A DNA stretch of 60,000 nucleotides from Takakia lepidozioides (lineage: Eukaryota > Streptophyta > Takakiopsida > Takakiales > Takakiaceae), in NCBI GenBank assembly GCA_030704615.1, contig CM060731.1, positions 14,758,001 through 14,818,000 of the forward strand, read 5' to 3'. Made by a program: the position numbers and the translations under genes. The notes under the pieces were generated by a model that worked only from the letters and a program-made list of their open reading frames with translations, was not told where the DNA came from and ran no database searches. This document shows, one piece after another, positions 34,901 to 46,196 of this stretch (positions are counted from its first letter, which is position 1; each line of letters starts with the position of its first letter).

Positions 34901-37900
34901 AACGTCGAAATGCTTTTCTTTCACGGAACGTAGTACTGAATTTGCGAATGAACCAAGAATGCCCAAAAGCGCCTGCGCCTGCGAACACCTGACAGGGCTT
35001 CCGAGAATCAACTTGAGCTGTATGAAGGGGAAGCTTTCACATATCCTTCATGGTAGTTGCCAATCTATTCACACACATTTGGTCAGTGGTATGTGGTGCT
35101 AGACTACAAGTGCCTATTTGTAAGGCTGGGAACAACTGCTTGCCACTTGACAAATCCTTTGTGGCAGCTTTTACAATCAGATCACCAGGGTTTTATGTTC
35201 TCATATATTTGTTCAGCTTTACTGCAGCAGACGGGGTCATTCCAGTGGTTCCATCCATCAATAGGACCTTATGGACATTTTGCATACAAAATCTATTAGA
35301 GAAAGACGGTATTCAAAAGAGAGTGTAGAGATCATGGGACCAAATACCCACTTCTTGTAGAGAGGTGATTTTCCTGACATGTCTTCGATAAATTTCCTGA
35401 TGCTGCACAGCGAGAAAGAATAACCTCCCACACATCAGAATATGAGCATGTCACCTTTCTTACTCGTGAGTTGAAACCAATGAGATACTGAGACTTAGAT
35501 TACTTCAAGCTGCTGGTGGCGACGAAAAAATATTCAGAGCAACTTAACTGGAAAGGTATTTGGCAACAGCTAAGCTGCATAACCAGGAGGCACAATCTGG
35601 TCCTCCCAAGGTGAGGACCACTATTTTTGTACATTCAGGCTAACCAAGCACGCGGCATTACTATCACCACCTATGACACATGCAACAACAAGCCAAAGTG
35701 CTTGCTATTTATGGGCTGACAATCTTTCTCCATAAAAGACTCTCTCCCTGTCCTCTAGGAAGCCTATTGCCATTGGGTGGACTTGATACGGGAGTACATT
35801 AATGTCTCTGTGACTAAATGCCGGCCTTGTGACCTCGTGTCTTTGTTTGTTTCGACCTGAAGCGCTTTGCTCCAGGTAAGGTAGTGCATTGGATTTAGTT
35901 GGAAAGCTTGGGGCCTTTCCCTCTTTAGAATATGCCTACACGGGCCATTCCTTGCAACTCCCTGGAGTGTGATCTCTGAATGGTAACAAGCGGACCCCTA
36001 CCGCTTGGGGGCAGCCCCTCCGCCCAAATTGGGCAGTCGTATGCTCTGTCTAGCATACTCGGCACTTGGGCTCGGGTTGGTTCCTGTGCTTAAACTTATA
36101 GCCTGCGACAACAATCAAAATTTTAGCTCCTATCAACATCAACACTCCTCAGGGTGATTCCTGTGAATTGGTTACTTATGCCAAATCTAGGGCTTTATGT
36201 GTAGTTTTTGGGGTACATCCCAGGATGGACGATGTGTCCTTTAAAACTACATGCTCTAGCTTAGGCTTGGATTTCATGGCTAATGGTTCCATCTCGAGAC
36301 TTGATAACAGGGGTACGTTGAAGGTTGCAATGACCAAAAGTGCTTCTAATAGAGTCCCACATCAATTCAATCTCAAAGAAGTTCGTCCTTTGACTGGCTG
36401 GAGAGCGGTCTTAGACATTGGTGATTTAATGGGACGCTCTAGGAAGACAACCAAGGGCAAGGACTTCAACTTGAGAGTTTCTAATCGGTTTGATGCTCTG
36501 GATGAGGTTGAATCCAAACAGCCAGAAGGACAAGATGCCCCTAAGTGTACGGAACCTGAACGTCCAAAATCTGAAGGATTTGGTACTCCGAATGGTTTAC
36601 CAATCCTCAAGGTTTACACAAGATGAGCAAATTCTATACACGGGGTAATTGTCCCCAAGCCGTCAGACGGACAATCTGTCCCTAAGTGTGCAGAGCCTGA
36701 ACGTCGTGTAACTGAAGGATTTGGTACTCTGAATGGTTTACCAATCCTCAAAGTCTACACAAGACGAGCAAAATCTATACACGGGGTAATTGTCCCCAAG
36801 CAGTCAGACGGACAATCTGTCCCTAAGTGTGCGGAGCCTGTACGTCGTGTAACTGAAGGATTTGGTACCCTGAAAGGTTTACCAATTCTCAAAGTTTACA
36901 CAAGACGAGTAAAATCTACACACGGGGTAACTGTCACCCCTTTGCAGAACGGTTGGCCGTCCAGGAGCAATCACAAGCTACCTAGACGACAAACAATTCA
37001 TATGCAAAGGGCTGGCTTGCGGCTGGGTACTTTCAATTTCTCAGGGCTGACTAACCAAAGGAAACAACTCGAAGTGGCACAAGTTCTTCAGGCCAATAAC
37101 ATTCATATTTGTGCTGGTCAGGAGACATGGGAAACTCCGGATAAATTGGTTGGAGATGTCAATGGGTATAAGTGGACGGGTAAGATGTGTACTCTCTGCC
37201 AAACGCCGCCAAAAAGGGGTTGGATTCTTTGTCCGCGATTTCTTGTTTGATGATTGTGAAATTATCAACAAGGGTTTGAGGTATGAGCATAGTATCTGGC
37301 TAAAACTGAATCTGAAGGGCGTGAATACGAAGGACCTCTTTGTGGGTTGTGTATACATGCCCACAGAGGGGACCCTTAGTGTTGACGCAGACAAAGCCTT
37401 CGAAGATGTAAAGCTGGACTGTGCTTCGTTCCTTGCCAAAGGTCAGGTGGTTCTATTGGGTGACTTCAATGCCCGGATGGGCAAAGGTCTCCATCAGGAC
37501 GATATCATTGGGCCTTTTGGTGAGGACGAGCTGAATTCTAATGGCAGACGGTTAATTAACTGTCTGGAAGAGCTTCAGCTTTTGACCTTGAATAACAGGA
37601 CAAGAGGTGACCAAGTGTAGTGGACTCGTGAGAAATCCCAAACTGGGGAACGTTCCATTGTGGACTATATCATAATGGACAAAAATTTGTTTCCCCAGTG
37701 TGCCAATGTGTTGGTCGACAGAACTGATATTGGTACCTCTGACCACTTCCTGGTTTGGACTGAGATCAAAAGGTGTTTTCCCAACACCAAGAGATCTGTG
37801 AAAGGTTCGATTCGGAAGTGGCGCATAGAAAAATTCCATAATGAGGAGGTCAAGGCTGAGTATGTTCAGGCCTTGCAAGAGGCTCTCCCTCATTTTGTCC

Positions 37901-40900
37901 AGTCGCTCCAAGAACTTCAGTCTCGCTCTGACAACGCAAGAAATGAAGTCGAAAGAGCAGTGGACTCTTGGGAGAGTTTCGTTTCCTCTGTGGCTGACAA
38001 GATCATTGGGAGGAAACTAATTGTCTGCGGTAGAGCTGTTAATTGGTGGACCAATGAGATTAAACTCAAGATAGCTGAGAGACGAGCCCTCTATAAAGAG
38101 TGCTGCAATTTGAAAACCAACAGAGAATTGTGGGCGAGGTACTACCAGCTCCGTAAAGATATCAATCAGCTTGTTAGGTCTCAGAAGAAATTATACTGGG
38201 ACAAGTTATACAGTGAAAAAAACTCAAACCACTATGGTGGTAATGACAAGAAATTCTGGTTGGCCCTTCAACGTTTGTACAAGCCGAAAAACGGTCAGCA
38301 AGTACAAGCGCTGAAGACTACTAAAGGTGCAGTGGTGACTTCATCGGTTGACATTGTCAAAACCTTTGAAACTCACTACAGTATCCTTGGCAGAACTTCT
38401 AGGTCTGACAGTGAGGGGTCTTCTGCTGAATGGAGGGACACAGTTGGAAAAACTGTTCCTATGATTCAAAACAGCCCTGATGAACTGGAGTATATTTCAA
38501 TGGCTTATAACGCTCCCATTAGTTCTTCTGAGATTGTGGAAGCAATTGAACATTTAAATGGATACAAAGCTGGTGGACCTGATGGTATTGTCAACGAGCT
38601 TATCAAGCACGGTGGCGATCCCATGATAGAGGCCCTAGTTCTCCTCTTTAACCCTATCTGGAAGACTGAAATGATCCCCTTTCGCTGGCGACAGGGGGTC
38701 ATTGTCAATCTATACAAGAAGGGTGACAGAGAAGAACCGGGGAACTACCGTGGCATCACGCTCCTCAATGCTGTTGGCAAGACATTCTGCAGAGTTATAA
38801 GTACTCGTCTCAAGGCTGATCTGGAGTCTAGAGGTTGTTTCCACGAAGGCCAAGCTGGCTTTCGGCGAAACAGGGGCTGTGTGGATCATATCTTCACTCT
38901 AAGCCAGATTATCCAGGGAAGGAAAAAAGAAGGGAAACCCACTTATGTTTTTTTCCTGGATGTCAAAAAGGCTTATGACACAGTGTGGAGAGATGGCCTA
39001 TGGTTCCGCCTCTGGTCTTGTGGGATCAAGGGAAAGATGTGGAGAGTTGTCCACAACTTGTATGCTCACACCAAAAGCTGTGTCACTGTTAACGGACAGA
39101 AGTCCAACTTCTTTGACATAGACCAAGGTGTAGCTCAAGGATGTACTCTCTCCCCTCTGCTCTTCAATGTTTTCATCAATCAACTCCTCGAGGATGTGGA
39201 AAGTGAGGGATTTGGGTTAAGGGTGGGTGATACCACCATACCAGCCCTTATGTTTGCGGATGACTTCGCAGGCATAGGGGAGACTCCAACCAATCTCCAG
39301 GAGTTGATTGATTGCGCGAAGAGATACTTTGATCTTTGGGGGCTAGAGGCTAATGTCAGCAAATGTGCAGTGGTAGCATTCAACGACAGAGGAGAGGGAG
39401 GAAGTGATCTTAAGTGGCAGTGGGGTAGCCAAGAGATCCCGGTCCTCCCTTCCTACACTTACCTGGGCATTGAGTTTTCCTCCAATTGTAATTGGGATGC
39501 ACATATCCGGAAAGTTGTTCAAACTGGCAAGGGCAAAGCTCTGGGGCTCACTAAATTTTTCCACCGCAGAGGGGTCAACTCTGAGGTTAAGAAAACCATG
39601 CTTTGTCGCATTATTAGACCTGCCTTGGAGTACGGAGCTGCAATATGGGTTGATAACTCCAACCAAGCTAAGTCTCTAGAATCCATTCAAGTGGGGGTGC
39701 TTAAGGAGTGTATGTTGGCATGCTCCAAAACAGCCAATGTGGCTGTTCGGGGTGAGTTTGGCATTCCGTCCTTAAGCTCCCGACAAGATGAATTCAAGGT
39801 CAGATGGTGGGGTCAGCTGCAACATATGCCCAACACCAGATATCCTAAGTTAATCGACTCTATGTCTTGGAAACAGGACCGCCCTGTCAAACAGGCTAAG
39901 TCCTGGCAGAAGAGAGTAGAAGAGATTCTCAAGGACCTGGACCTGGATCCGCAAGTCTTGACCCTGCTGGATAAATCTGACTTAGAGGCTGTAGTGTCCA
40001 AAGCCATGTCTGTTGCCATGAGATTGTCTGATGAAAATGAAGTTAGGCAGAAAACTTCCCTGAACTTGTTTCCAGTCAGTGACATGGGGGAGGACATCTT
40101 GGATGACCTCAAGGGTCTACCCACTCTCGGCACTAGACTGAAATTTAAACTCGGGCAGGAAGCCTACCTTTGAACAGCAAACAGAAGCAGAGAGGAAAGG
40201 TAGAGTGCAATTGCCCGTTGTGTGGGCAATCTGAAGACAGTACTCATTTTCTGATACACTGTCCGGGGTTCTCTCACCAAAGAGACGCTCTCTTCAAATC
40301 TATCAAGGGAATTGTGCCTGTACCTCTGTTTACCAACTTTGAAAGTCTCGAGGCTGAGCCAAAAGCCCAGGCCCTCCTGAGGCCTAGTTATTGGGCAAAT
40401 CACACACAGCAGATTGATGCTTGTGTGAAGGGATTTCTAGAGGATATCTGGAAACCCGGATTAATTCTATATATGAAGGTAAGTCTTACTACCAACATCA
40501 GCCCCTGACAGAGGTAGGTTCTGTCCCTTTTGTTTCCGCTCAAACTGGGCGCGGGGTCAATGGCCACAAGGCTACGGCAAACAATGTCTTATGAGTACAA
40601 TCCATAAAAGACTGGGTTCTACTACAGTTTGGGTCATGCCTACTATGAGATTGCTGCAGAAGCTGTGCCGAAACCGTAAGCAATTTCAACCACCAGCTGT
40701 CAATACACATATGGGTCTGTTTGTGTGTCGAGTTGTAACTGTGGCTAAACCAATGTGCGAGGATAAGATGACCTACGCAATCCAATGCAGCACCACAAGC
40801 AGTGACTTTAATCTGAATTCAGTCCTATGAGTTCAGTGAGTTTGTGAATTAGCATGAGGAGCCCATGCACCTCCATTCTGCACCTTGATTTGTGATCGCA

Positions 40901-43900
40901 TGCACACTCCTCAACCACTGGCATGGCTCAAGCGCCTGTGTCCTCTAACCTTATATCTTAGTATGACGCCTCCCGAAGGGAGCGTAACTTATGGTGTCTC
41001 TTGACCCCGAAGGGCTACTGCCTTCGAGCAGGAAGGTGGACACCTTCATGACACACCAGACCGTGGTTTGAACCCACAACCACATCCAACGTGGTATGTG
41101 CCCATTACCACTGGGCTACATGCTGGTTGTCAACCGTATATCTATGAAAGAAAGTAGAAAGCTATGGATAATTCCTCTTCTCCAGATGGACATTAATCTT
41201 CCACTCAAACATTGACAGGAAAGGAAGACACTTCTGCAGATGACACAAACTCACCTATCCCGAGATGGTTGAATAAAGTAAACAGCGTCAAGAGCAGGTA
41301 ATGGCTGTCTGCGTTTATTCAAGTCCTCTACCACTGCATCACAAGGCAAGCATCAAATTCCCATCCACATCACGTAGACCTCCTTCAATAAGAATTGTTA
41401 TCCATCATGCAGCAGACATAGATGATCCCCTGAGCATATAGAGCTCTTGTTTCCATGAAAGAAGGACAATACTTCATCTGAGTGTCACAACTTGCCAAGA
41501 AGATTTCTAGTAATTAAGTGGTGCTGACTAACAGAGCTCCGGCATGTGAAAGCAAAGGTGGGTAAAAGGAACGCACAAGAGATGCCCTCGTCCGTGATAT
41601 CTGCCATCTTGCATGAGCATGACATCACCTTCACCGTCACTTCATCCATGATCAGCACCTACACTCGCCCTCCATTCAGTTACGTTCGTCATCCACAAAG
41701 TCTCCCAACACCCTCTCACCCCTCCTGTGCGAGCCCTTCTACATCCATTGGAAGAACTTGTGATTGCATAATCTCCAAGCTTGCATCAAGGAATCACCTA
41801 GTCTTTGCCATGGCCCATAACAACAGCATACAGTTTGGATGTTCACACTTCGCTGTGATTGCACTACCCTACAGTACTAAACCAGGTCCATCCATCCACC
41901 AGCCACGATAGGGATAGTAGCCATGAGATATTCCTGATACACCATGTACCTTTGATATTACATTGTGCAGTTACTTTCCCTGTGGGCAGCTCACTCATGC
42001 CTACATTCCTGGCATACCATCTCTCTAACCTCTATTGGCTATGAGTGCATTCTCTAACCTCTATCAACGAAGTAAGGCAAAAAACTTCCCTGAACTTGTT
42101 TCCAGGTTGCGACATGGGGTGAGGGCCTCAAAGGCCTACCTACTTTCGGCACTAGACTGAAATTTCAACTCAGGTCGGGGAGTCCACCTTTGAACAATAA
42201 ACAGATGCAGAGAGGAAAGGGAGGATGTCAGTGCCTGATGTGCGGGCAGCCTGAAAACAACATCCATCTGGGTATTCTCATCAGAGAGCGACCCATTTCA
42301 GGACCATGAAGAACTTACTCCCTGCACCTCTGTCCACCAACTTTCAAAATCTTGAGGGTAAGCCTGAAGCCCTGGGCCTGTTGGGGTGTGATTCCTGGGC
42401 AACTCACACACCGGAGATTGATACTTCTGTGAAGGGCTTGCCACAGTAAATCTGGCAAGCCCGAACTAATTGTTTATACCAAGGGAAGTCCCATCACTGG
42501 AGCGAGCCCCTCACAAAGGTATTGTCTGTTCTATCCCCTGTCAAAGCACCATAAAACCTAAAGAGAGTGGGTATTGTGACTGAAATGCCCTCTCTGTAAA
42601 AGTGAAGGTCAAAGAGGTCAAAGAAGTGCAGCAACAACACTAGTGACCGTCCAGGAAAGGCCCACAAAAGACACACCTTCCACTCCCCTGCTGCCTTGCC
42701 TGTCCTGGCGGAGCGAAGCATCTCCTGAAGAAGACCTGCACATTACCATCAGGTTGTAGCATCACATGTACCTTAAAATGAACCCAGTTATGGTGCCACT
42801 ACCTAGGAGAGGACTTCAGGAAAGAATAACAGTAACAGTGGGTTGCCCTTCTCCAGGGATCTAACCTATACTTTGAGGTTTTTCCAATATGTTGTCCAAG
42901 CTATGAGCTCTATCCAGTTTCACGCAAACCATGTGCGTGGTAGGTTTGCAATGACTTGACAGAGATGGTATTTGAAAAACAAAACATTCTACCTACCTCT
43001 GTTGTAATGGGAAACCTGTAACTGATCATGTACAGTGCCACACCACCATCCATCCCAATCATCTCTATGGAAAAGATCTTAACTACTGGGGCAGGATAAG
43101 AGGTAATATGATGATGCCTTTTTCTAAGGCTATTGTTGTTTTGCCTAAAATAGACAGATTCTTCCATGTCAAGACAAGGCAAGCCCTATCTCTCTGTCAA
43201 TGCTGGCTATGGCAAACGAAGCAACGGGTGAATTCTCTCTCTGAATGCCAATAGCAATCTCCTTGGTTTGATTTCTGGTTGATTTCTTGCATCCAAAGAA
43301 TATTATATATCTTTTGGGAGACGATCATAATTAAGAGTACTAAGATAAATCCTGCTCCTGGAGCAATCCTTAAGCAACATTAGTGGGCTCTCATTGTGCT
43401 CTCTCTTTGCCCCCAGATGAACCATGTGCAGTGCCTTAAGTTGAAGACAGATCAATTGCAAGAAGCCAGAACGATGGAGAAGCTCAACAACCTCTCCCTT
43501 TACATGGCTCAAAGATGCTGTAAGTATCACTTTGTTTGCCAATAACTAGAGTAGCTTTAAATTTAGGATTACTCGTGTTCCAAACTATGTGTTCATAATT
43601 ATAGAGCAATGGTTAATTGGTGGTTTAAGCCAGGTGCTTAGTATTATGCATCTCCAGGCAATGTAGTGAGTCACCTTGTCGGTCTTAATAGTACGTGACA
43701 TCATAGAATGGACAGGAGAATTTGTATTCATTAGACATTGCTTGGCATATACACCCCACCCCCAGTCTGGGTGGAACTAAAGTGGACAGACACTACCTTT
43801 GTGAGGGGCTTATCTGGACCTCTTTGCCCTTTACCAGGGCAGGCTCACACACACACTAACAAGCATGACCTGGTTGGGCTTCACCCCTTCTCAAGGCATT

Positions 43901-45174
43901 TCCTCAGACATCTCTAAGGCATTCTTACCACACCCATGCTTGGTAAATCCTGCCATCATGTTATTCCATGTGATCAAACCTCGTTCAGGCATTATATGAT
44001 GCCTCTTAGCTCTTCCTCCATCTCTAAAACTTCCTCACAACCAAAACTATTAGCCAAGAAAGATTCGAGACTTCACCAAGTGTTCTATGTGCTGTACATG
44101 GACACATCTATATAATGTTCAATAGCGAGAAGAGGTTCTCAAAATTCCCAAAGATTCAGAAGACTTCCCAAAACAAAACTTGAAAGTTGATCAGGTGTTG
44201 GGGGGTGAGCACTCAATAACTGGAATCACAACTCCACCACAAAAACAAAGAGGAGGCCTCGTGTATCTTTTACTACTTCAAAATTTCCTCCTTGATGTGA
44301 ATGAACCACAAGGCCTACCAAACCTCATGGGGGTACTCAGGTCTTATTTTGATCCATAGACAGTAGAGAAGCTGCATACTTGTGCTACCACTAGTCCTTA
44401 GTCAAAGAGCTTATGTCTGCAATGTCCTTGGGCATGATCCATCTCTCTTCCCAGTGACAGCTACAAACCCCTCTCTATACCTCGTTGGCACAAGTGATTC
44501 CAACGTTTGTGAACAACCTCTGGGTTGAGTGTCTATTTTCAAGATATGGGCGAGATGCTAACCAGAAGAAAATCAATTAACATTAAAAACCCTAAAATTC
44601 ACTGTTGGCAGCTTCGATCCACCACTACCCAGGTACTCCTACTATCAAGACTCATCTTTTTCCGATCAATTGTGTCAAGTGCATCCCAATAACTTGAACA
44701 AAGCCATTGCGAAAAAATGGTCCCACTTAGGCTAGATTTGAGACACATTACTACTTCTGGCACATACCCCTTCTGGTGCAGGAGACACAGCTAATGAAGA
44801 TGAGTTTACCAGGCTAAACTATCCAGCAATCTGTGCTGCTACAGTATGGCATGTCAATGCACATAGAAGTCGTTTGAATTGCCTCGGCTCAAGGAGACTC
44901 TCCATCTCAAAATTATGAAGCTGCAAGTGAAGTCTCCAGAACGTTGGCCAAGGAGCTACGAACTTAAGATCTACATAGGACTTCCTTAGGTCCGTGACCA
45001 AGCCAACAGTATCAAGTTTTACAGAGGCAAATCGCAATCTAGACTACAGACGAACGCTGTCAATGGACAAATTCTGCATAATGGAGCCATCAACAGGAAG
45101 TACAACTTACGGTCCCGTGTGATCTGCCGAAATGAATAGAAACTGCCATGCGAGGAGTAATCCCCATCCGTCAT
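25990..45174 (-). CDS. KEU: SEC1/KEULE-type Sec1/Munc18 protein, 21 exons
   Basis: Coding exons, high to low: 45174-45111, 42735-42677, 41658-41577, 41333-41255, 35402-35352, 34475-34379, 34187-34155, 33844-33716, 33543-33346, 32993-32910, 32657-32562, 32468-32392, 31896-31800, 31047-30922, 30753-30658, 30364-30248, 29580-29503, 29183-28960, 26528-26438, 26265-26176, 26025-25990. All introns are GT-AG and every phase agrees. The sum is 2004 nt, 667 residues, against about 666 in Arabidopsis KEULE. Landmarks in order: [120 protein letters not shown] proteins clasp syntaxins and guide SNARE-mediated fusion. KEULE serves the cell plate and secretion. The serine/threonine-rich insert in exon 18 is normal for the plant family. 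The gene looks intact despite transposons in introns 2, 4 and 18 and a LINE tail in intron 1. Confidence 0.97.
26787..28427 (-). mobile_element. 5'-truncated LINE copy B with an internal duplication, in SEC1 intron 18
   Basis: The segment 27190-28427 covers the LINE from the reverse transcriptase palm to the zinc-binding region. At about 27190 the sequence jumps back and repeats roughly 400 bp of 3' sequence (26787-27190) in a more diverged form. The junction falls at the phrase CCTCTCTGCATCTG, which also occurs at 27364. The tail TCTTTATGTGTACA runs into TTCTCTCTCTCTAAGTG, and the 5' side also abuts a CT/GA tract. It carries frameshifts and is dead. Confidence 0.8.
28442..28896 (-). mobile_element. 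Short LINE copy C inserted at the 5' edge of copy B
   Basis: This is a 3' fragment of 455 bp ending CGTCTTATGAGTAC. It is flanked by an 18-bp direct repeat which, read on the minus strand, is TCTTTCTCTACTGGCATA (28424-28441 and 28897-28914). The duplication includes the first bases of copy B, so copy C is the younger insertion. Its sequence is almost identical to copy A over the shared part. Confidence 0.92.
34555..35040 (-). other. GC-rich block and unidentified 90-residue open frame in SEC1 intron 5
   Basis: A minus-strand frame at 35011-34739 reads with varied, protein-like composition ([17 protein letters not shown] and [20 protein letters not shown]), unlike neighbouring intron sequence. 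I do not recognise the family and see no flanking exons. It may be a captured gene fragment or chance. Beside it, 34565-34665 is strikingly GC-rich, with CAGACCAGCGG repeated at 34577 and 34651 and the palindrome CGGTCCTAGGACCG. A poly-G run follows at 34690. Confidence 0.35.
36168..40508 (+). pseudogene. LINE polyprotein (endonuclease-reverse transcriptase), four inactivating lesions
   Basis: A single long frame appears to start at or before 36168. Endonuclease motifs are [16 protein letters not shown] near 37015, QETWE near 37125, [14 protein letters not shown] near 37448 and a final [12 protein letters not shown] near 37740. Reverse transcriptase motifs are [79 protein letters not shown] and the catalytic [10 protein letters not shown] near 39245. 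The C-terminal CPLCGQSED...HFLIHC matches the zinc-binding segment found after many plant reverse transcriptases. Lesions: TGA at 36624 where sister repeats have CGA, a frameshift near 37190-37215, TAG at 37618 in the endonuclease, and a one-base loss near 40153 relative to copies A and C. The clade within the endonuclease-bearing LINEs is not assigned. Confidence 0.9.
36540..36950 (+). repeat. Three 141-bp in-frame repeats within the LINE coding region
   Basis: CTGAAGGATTTGGTAC recurs at 36571, 36712 and 36853, a period of exactly 141 bp or 47 codons. Each unit encodes a peptide containing [29 protein letters not shown] and [10 protein letters not shown]. The units lie between the N-terminal region and the endonuclease and stay in one reading frame, apart from the TGA in the first unit. 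Confidence 0.9.
40958..41127 (-). mobile_element. tRNA-derived SINE, family a, minus-strand copy, in SEC1 intron 4
   Basis: On the minus strand TAGCCCAGTGG fits the polymerase III A-box pattern, and GGTTCAAACC lies about 35 bp later as a B box. The body shares CCTTCGGGGTCAAG, AGACACCATAAG and GGGAGGCGTCATA with the copy at 14395-14560. It is not a functional tRNA, because the anticodon arm and acceptor pairing are not preserved and the body continues for over 100 bp. Confidence 0.8.
42067..42540 (+). mobile_element. Diverged LINE fragment F in SEC1 intron 2
   Basis: It resembles the LINE from AAAACTTCCCTGAACTTGTT through GCACTAGACTGAAATTT and the zinc region (here CLMCGQPEN). Frames are broken. 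It resembles the older segment of copy B more than the young copies, which suggests an older subfamily. Confidence 0.75.
43743..43820 (-). mobile_element. Degenerate LINE 3' tail in SEC1 intron 1
   Basis: CACCCCCAGTCTGGGTGGAA, then CTAAAGTGGACAGACACTAC and CTTTGTGAGGGGCT, matches the reversed LINE 3' region (CGCGCCCAGTTTGAGCGGGA, with AACCTACCTCTGTCACGGGC). No further LINE sequence is attached. Confidence 0.6.
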
Positions 45175-46196
45175 TACTGCTTCCTTCCTCGACACAAGTC
45201 CCGTGCATCCACGAACCTCTTGACCCTTCTCCTTGTTTTCAATTGCCTCACCCCCAATCTTCTCCTCGATATGTATCTCCTACTCTGTGGTCAACAACCC
45301 AAGTTGCTGGCAATCCTTGCAGGACACCCAAAGATGTTAAGTGCGCAGAAGCAGCACTTGTGCGATGAGGATCCTGTGTCAATCTTTTCCTCCCTCCCTC
45401 GCTCCCACTGTGGGTCCAGGCCCGGAGCATCCAACGTGAGAAGAGGAAGCAGCAGAGACCTTGCTCATTGGAACAAGCTCTCTAAAAGTTCCCATGTAAA
45501 CTCGTGTTGTTCCCATGGAAGGGTTGACGCAACGTTAACTAACAAGATTCCTTATCAAAACCGGCAGACAGTGGTGGGACCACCGTTAGGTAACGACTGC
45601 TACACTTAGCTAACAGATTTCATCGATTGCGCACCAGACTAACTCATCCACCCACTCTTTGTCCGTTTTGACTAAGTGAGCAACAGAGCTCCACTCTCCA
45701 TGGAAGGTTTTGGTGTTTTTTTGTGGTTCTACTGGGGCCCATTTTTTTTTTTTTTCTTCAACTATGTCTCAGAATGATTTCAGAGTTGGTTGATTTGAAT
45801 TGAAACTGTGCAAAATTCCGGAGGTTGAGTGAGCTCCTACAATCTCCCTCTTGCAGGTCTGAAGTGAGCTGCACAAGTCTTTGCAGACATATTGAAGCAT
45901 TACCACCCAGACTCAGACAGTATGACAACACATATGTCAATGTGAGACACTAGTAAACTCTGCCATTATGACGACAGCACAAGGATCCATGTTGGCGACA
46001 AAGAAAACTGTATCTTCCATGACAACTCAGAATCTGCAGCTTCCAAGTGATCTGCAGAAAATGCCAGTGCGTGGGTGCCAATTTCATTATCAATCTGGGG
46101 GGCGAGGATTTTTGTCTACAGAAACAGAAGCCCTATGAGGGACCAGACAAGCCAAGCAAAGACAGCTGGGAGCTACGCTGATCTGCAACATTCAAC
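45175..46196. other. Intergenic region between SEC1 and the first MADS-box gene
   Basis: About 1 kb separates the SEC1 start codon (45174) from the stop codon of the next minus-strand gene. It must hold the SEC1 5' untranslated region and promoter and the MADS 3' untranslated region. No clear TATA box stands out. A poly-T run lies at 45742-45755. The stretch from about 46080 shows patchy similarity to 55165-55330, downstream of the second MADS gene, so the gene duplication included 3' flanking sequence. Confidence 0.5.

Larger units (their letters stand above)
35742..40600 (+). mobile_element. Near full-length LINE (non-LTR retrotransposon) in SEC1 intron 4, antisense to the gene
   Basis: The 4.86-kb element is flanked by a 13-bp target-site duplication TCCATAAAAGACT (35729-35741 and 40601-40613). 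It contains an N-terminal domain, 141-bp in-frame repeats, an apurinic-type endonuclease, a reverse transcriptase and a C-terminal CCHC-like zinc motif. The 3' end is CGGCAAACAATGTCTTATGA followed by GTACAA, without a poly-A tail. It is the parent-like copy of the eight other LINE pieces in the window. Confidence 0.93.

Noticed and set aside
39180-39666. Minus-strand genes within the LINE
   Set aside because: They are antisense shadows of the reverse transcriptase, and the same shadows appear in each LINE copy.
40958-41127. A genuine tRNA gene
   Set aside because: A and B boxes are present, but there is no convincing cloverleaf, and the sequence continues into a shared SINE body found also at 14395-14560.
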